A stretch of 64,000 nt of DNA, from NCBI GenBank assembly GCA_031553035.1, contig JAVBLY010000009.1, forward strand, positions 1 to 64,000. Direction: 5' to 3'. Both the position numbers and the translations under genes were made by a program. Shown in pieces: positions 60,693-64,000 of this stretch. Numbering within the stretch: position 1 is the first letter of the stretch; the number at the start of each line of letters is the position of its first letter. Origin of the DNA: JAVBLY01 sp031553035 (GTDB lineage: Bacteria > Bacillota > Clostridia > Peptostreptococcales > Anaerovoracaceae). The notes beneath the pieces are model-generated. The model saw only the letters and a program-made list of their open reading frames with translations, did not search any database and was not told the DNA's origin.

Positions 60693-62193
60693 GAGACCAT
60701 TTCATAGTTTGTGTAAACCTTTTGACTGATGTAGAATGAAATCTACACAGCCAGGAGGTTTTATTATGGCAAGAAGAAAGAGTGAAACACCAGAAGAACA
60801 GAAACGCAAAGAGAAAGCAAAATCATTACTCCAGAATGCTCAAGTCGAAGATTTGGGTGAGCTGCAAGCGCTCATGAAAGAAATGATGAAGCAGGTCGTA
60901 GAAGGCAGCCTTGAAGGTGAACTTGACGAAGAACTTGGTTACACTAGATATGATTATCGCCAAAAGGATACCGACAACAGCCGAAACGGCTACTCAAAGA
61001 AAACCGTCCATTCTGATGGCGGAGACATGGAGATAAAAATTCCTCGAGATCGTAAAGGGGAATTTGAGCCTCAGTTAGTCAGCAAACATCAGAATACTAT
61101 CAGTCAGGATATGGAATCCAAAATCATTTCGATGTATGCAAAAGGAATGACGACTTCCGATATCGAGACACACGTAAAAGACATGTATGATGTGGCCATC
61201 TCAGACAGTACCATAAGCAGAATCACGGACAAGATATTGCCAATAGCAAAAGAATGGCAAGCTCGCCCACTTGAAGAGGTATATGCCGTGGTATTTATGG
61301 ATGCCATTCATTATCACGTTAGAAGTGAAGGCCAGATAGTCAAGAAAGCCGTCTACATCGCCATAGGAATCGATTTGGAAGGCCAAAGAGATGTTCTAGG
61401 GCTCTGGATCGGTGAAAATGAGAGTGCTAAGTTCTGGCTCAATGTGATGAATGAGATGAAGAATCGTGGAGTTTGCGATATTCTCATTGCCTGCGTGGAC
61501 GGCCTCTCCGGATTCGACAATGCAATTGAAGCAGCATTCCCAAAAGCTGAGCTACAGCAATGCATAATTCATCAGATCAGGAACTCCACAAAGTTTGTTT
61601 CCTACAAAGATCTCAAGGCACTGATGGCAGATCTCAAAAAAGTTTATCAGGCACCATCTGAAGAAACGGCTCTTTCGGAGCTGGATAATTTTGCTGATAC
61701 GTGGAACAAGAAATATCCAAAGATTTCTGAATCATGGAGGAGCAACTGGACAAAACTATCTACATACTTCAAGTATCCTCAAGAAATCCGAACCCTCATA
61801 TACACCACTAACGCAGTCGAAGGATTCAACCGCCAGTTACGAAAGGTTACCAAAAGCAAGACAGTATTTCCGACGGATGACAGTCTTTTCAAAATGCTCT
61901 ACCTGGCTACTCAGGATATCACTAAAAAGTGGACTGGTCGTCGGAGAGATTGGGGCACTATTCATTCACAATTACTGATCTATTTTGCCGATAGAATTGA
62001 ATAATTGAATTAACTTATCTGAGGAAATGTCACCTTATTTCGAGGTGATATTTCCCGGTTGTATTGACAGTCTTACAAAGATGTTTATACTAAAAGACAA
62101 GAAGCAAGGTCGATTTAACATCCTTGCTCCTCATAAATTATTGTTATATTCTACATCATGTTTTAGAGTTTACACAGAACTTGGGATAGCCCC
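60693..62193. mobile_element. Complete IS256-family insertion sequence
   Basis: The 1501-bp element has 26-bp imperfect terminal inverted repeats (17 of 26 identical, with inner GTGTAAAC perfect), one transposase gene and flanking 8-bp duplications GGATATTT. The clean reading-frame restoration on removal and the intact duplications indicate a recent insertion. Confidence 0.9.
60766..62004 (+). CDS. IS256-family transposase
   Basis: The start is the ATG at 60766 behind AGGAGG, giving 412 residues. Catalytic acidic residues lie in VVFMDAIHYHV (Asp near 178), CVDGLSGFDN (Asp near 244) and TTNAVEGFNRQLRK (Glu near 350), the normal IS256/mutator order. The gene is intact and full length, so the element may be active. 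Confidence 0.97.
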   Translation: MARRKSETPEEQKRKEKAKSLLQNAQVEDLGELQALMKEMMKQVVEGSLEGELDEELGYTRYDYRQKDTDNSRNGYSKKTVHSDGGDMEIKIPRDRKGEFEPQLVSKHQNTISQDMESKIISMYAKGMTTSDIETHVKDMYDVAISDSTISRITDKILPIAKEWQARPLEEVYAVVFMDAIHYHVRSEGQIVKKAVYIAIGIDLEGQRDVLGLWIGENESAKFWLNVMNEMKNRGVCDILIACVDGLSGFDNAIEAAFPKAELQQCIIHQIRNSTKFVSYKDLKALMADLKKVYQAPSEETALSELDNFADTWNKKYPKISESWRSNWTKLSTYFKYPQEIRTLIYTTNAVEGFNRQLRKVTKSKTVFPTDDSLFKMLYLATQDITKKWTGRRRDWGTIHSQLLIYFADRIE

Positions 62194-62201
62194 GGATATT
62201 T
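62194..62201. repeat. Target-site duplication, right copy
   Basis: GGATATTT directly follows the right inverted repeat and matches 60685-60692. Confidence 0.85.
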
Positions 62202-62732
62202 TTTGTTCGCAATCTTTCTACAGCCATGTGTGATATTTATAACAACTTTATTATTTCTACATCCCTTTAGTGTATTGGAGAAAGAGTATATGTCAAATGA
62301 AATAAATATCATAACGTGGATAATCGTAATAGCATTTTATTTTTTTACACTATTTTTTATTAACTCTATAATTCAACTTATTAGTATTATGGCTGGGAAA
62401 AATGAAGAGTACAAGAATACATATAAATATCAAAAACATTTTTACAATTATACTTTAGCTACTATTTCGGTGATTGCAATTTTACTGACAGTTCTGCCAG
62501 GCAGGTATTTAGAAGAACATGTATCCATACTAGTCATCGCAGCAATATCTGTTTTTTGTACACTTATCTCTCATCTTTATAACATAATTTACATATCAAA
62601 TAATAAAGTGGAGAATAGTTATAATAGAATTACCTCAGCGAAAAAAGAATGGCTATCAAAGATTTCATCAAAATGAACTTGAAAAAGTATATGTAAGTTA
62701 ACAAGGATTTAAGTATGTTTCCAGTAATTAAC

Positions 62733-63308
62733 TTATTCAAATTCATCATCATGAAATGTATTAGCCGCTTCATCTTCAATTATTTTCTCTATAGCAGCTA
62801 TAGGATACCCCAGTAAATCGGCGATATCCTCGTTGGAAAGGTTCGAATTTGCGTTCTTTAAATATGTGAATATTTTGATTGCTCTTTTGTTAATCGATGA
62901 AGTAGAAATATTAGAATAGCATAATAGTTCTTGGTTAGCGAATTTAGTACCATTCACGAACTCATTATCTTGACGCCATATGATCATTTCGCCGTCAACT
63001 ACTATCTTTATAACACTTTCTAACTCTCTAAGTGAGATCATCTGTACTACTACACCTTTCTGCCTTGAGGTGTACGGTAGCTCAATACAATTTTCTTCGT
63101 CATAATATTTTTGTGTGTTGTCATCGGAGATTTTGCAGTCGTTCCAATAGATAATAAGGAAAAGACCATGTGTTTTAAGAAGGTCAGTTCGAAGATCGAA
63201 TTCGGTTGTAATGTTATTTCCAATACTCTTAAATGGTTCAGAAGAACAGAGATCAAGAGTATTATGCTCGATAATTCTACCGCTTTCAAAATATACTTTT
63301 ATTTTCAT
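62733..63308 (-). CDS. Hypothetical protein with C-terminal winged-helix-like region
   Basis: The 191-residue protein has an N-terminal part with beta-strand-like MKIKVYFESGRIIEH and a central VVQMISLRELESVIKIVVDGEMIIW. Its C-terminal segment (SINKRAIKIFTYL ... LSNEDIADLLGYPIAAIEKIIEDE) looks like a helix-turn-helix. I do not recognise a named family. It may be an auxiliary or regulatory protein of the adjacent region. Confidence 0.6.
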   Translation of the reverse strand: MKIKVYFESGRIIEHNTLDLCSSEPFKSIGNNITTEFDLRTDLLKTHGLFLIIYWNDCKISDDNTQKYYDEENCIELPYTSRQKGVVVQMISLRELESVIKIVVDGEMIIWRQDNEFVNGTKFANQELLCYSNISTSSINKRAIKIFTYLKNANSNLSNEDIADLLGYPIAAIEKIIEDEAANTFHDDEFE

Positions 63309-63329
63309 TGACGTTTGTCTTTCTCATAT

Positions 63330-63361
63330 CAAAAAAATACCCCGGGCAAAAGCCCGGGGTG
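63330..63361 (-). terminator. Terminator of the VaFE surface-protein gene
   Basis: CCCCGGGC/GCCCGGGG form an 8-bp GC stem around AAAA, with seven A on the + strand, which is a T tail for the minus-strand gene that ends at 63394. Confidence 0.92.
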
Positions 63362-63393
63362 TATGGATATTATCAGTAATAACTTATATTGCT

Positions 63394-64000
63394 TTAGTCT
63401 ATTGTATTGTCATCATCCGTAGAGGTTTCTTCCTTTTTGGCTTCAATCCTCTTCCTTGTTCTGTACATTACATATGCAGAAGCTGCAGCCAGTATAGCTA
63501 TCAATATGAAGACAATAAATGACATAGGATCCCCGGTTTTCGCATTCTTACCACCATCTGTTGATGATTTAGGCGAAGTATTGATTTTGACTGTTTGGTT
63601 TGTGTCATTGATATCTGCATGAGATGTAATGAGCATTTCATCTCTATACAGATTTTCGAAGACAACAAGCTCTTTTCCCCCGAGTTCAGATGCGTCAAAG
63701 GTAAATTCAACTTTTACTGCTCCGCTTGGCTTTTGGGGAGTAAATTTTACTTCCGATGTAACTTCTTTACCGTTAATTATAATTGGCTTCTCAGTTTCTT
63801 TGTCCATAAGAATACCTTTAATGGTATAAAGCTTACCAACGACCAAATTCTTGTATATAACAGTATCAATGATAGTAATTTTTTTGCCGGCTTTAATTTC
63901 TTTTTCGCCATTTTCAAAAGTAGCAGTTGTTCCTATTTTGGGAGCAAATAGCTTAACTGTCTGCTGTTTATCATCAATGTCTTTATGTTCAGCTATGAGT
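63394..64000 (-). CDS. VaFE-repeat surface-anchored protein, 3' end only
   Basis: The frame is open past the right edge, so only the C-terminal ~200 residues are seen. Two VaFE-type repeat ends are visible (LIAEHKDIDDKQQTVKL and LITSHADINDTNQTVKI), with IDTVIYKNLVVGKLYTIKG and VEFTFDASELGGKELVVFENL between them. The protein ends with AKTGDP, a hydrophobic helix and a basic tail, a sortase-type cell-wall sorting signal. It is a wall-anchored adhesin- or pilin-like protein. A GTG at 63846 is internal and not the true start. Confidence 0.88.
   Translation of the reverse strand, partial: LIAEHKDIDDKQQTVKLFAPKIGTTATFENGEKEIKAGKKITIIDTVIYKNLVVGKLYTIKGILMDKETEKPIIINGKEVTSEVKFTPQKPSGAVKVEFTFDASELGGKELVVFENLYRDEMLITSHADINDTNQTVKINTSPKSSTDGGKNAKTGDPMSFIVFILIAILAAASAYVMYRTRKRIEAKKEETSTDDDNTID

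Larger units (their letters stand above)
60583..62676 (+). pseudogene. Membrane-protein gene split in frame by an IS256-family insertion
   Basis: The 5' part starts at ATG 60583 (GGAGG upstream) and runs to 60692. The 3' part resumes at 62202 and ends at 62676. Removing the insertion sequence and one copy of the 8-bp repeat GGATATTT restores one 585-base frame of 194 codons plus stop. The restored protein has about five to six hydrophobic segments, including KLFIDALISVKFIKDVLFSG and NIITWIIVIAFYFFTLFFIN. I do not recognise the family. The 3' fragment could still be translated from a TTG at 62203. Confidence 0.85.

Noticed and set aside
1..64000. CRISPR arrays or Cas genes
   Set aside because: No regularly spaced direct repeats and no Cas-like proteins were seen; repeats present are inverted repeats, a tRNA duplication and two leader modules.

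Overview
The window looks like a chromosomal segment of an anaerobic, moderately AT-rich member of the Bacillota, most likely class Clostridia. The evidence is Gram-positive style Shine-Dalgarno sites, a Rex-controlled electron-bifurcating [FeFe]-hydrogenase, pyruvate:ferredoxin oxidoreductase, a VaFE/sortase-type surface protein, a Tn4451-like serine recombinase and many sigma-54 promoters. A family-level assignment would be a guess.

Layout. 1-280: end of an rRNA operon (5S rRNA, tRNA-Glu). 277-3116: a small membrane-protein pair, a DMT exporter with its TetR regulator, and an XRE regulator whose palindromic operator also occurs before the membrane pair. 3287-11168: the potassium system kdpDE and kdpABC. 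11346-19085: rex, a trimeric hydrogenase (HydC-, HydB- and HydA-like), a PAS-containing sensory hydrogenase (HydS type) and a SpoIIE/PP2C phosphatase, followed by two tandem Cys-rich small proteins. 19654-20030: tRNA-Leu bracketed by two cloverleaf-like elements that contain inverted tRNA pieces and a 21-bp direct repeat of the tRNA 3' end. 20173-28171: an integrative mobilizable element (large serine recombinase, TnpW-like protein, sigma factor with HTH partner, ParA/RHH cassette, a five-hairpin array that is a candidate oriT, MobC, relaxase, degenerate response regulator).

28411-52171: an AT-rich catabolic island. It holds an NhaC antiporter, a CCA-enzyme-like protein without its catalytic head, RidA, a CBS/PAS sigma-54 activator, an EctB-like aminotransferase, a split multi-subunit FAD/Fe-S dehydrogenase, a DHDPS-family lyase, two paralogous Asp/Glu-racemase-family proteins, PFOR, a flavin reductase, a two-piece LysO transporter, a YkvI-like transporter, an amidohydrolase, a GNAT and an SDR. 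Six sigma-54 promoters and shared CGTGCA-type enhancer motifs tie much of it into one regulon. I infer a fermentative route in which an amino or imino acid is epimerised, oxidised and deaminated or cleaved, the imine is cleared by RidA, the 2-oxo acid goes to PFOR, and surplus electrons can leave as H2. The substrate cannot be read from sequence.

52423-60442: a module resembling a conjugative leading region: a Y-family polymerase behind a LexA box, an SRAP/YedK protein, RadC, SSB and ParB. Two homologous hairpin-rich leaders precede radC and ssb and are candidate single-stranded promoters. 60583-62676: a membrane-protein gene split in frame by a complete IS256-family element (60693-62193) with an 8-bp target duplication. 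62733-64000: an unknown protein and the 3' end of a VaFE-repeat surface protein running off the window.
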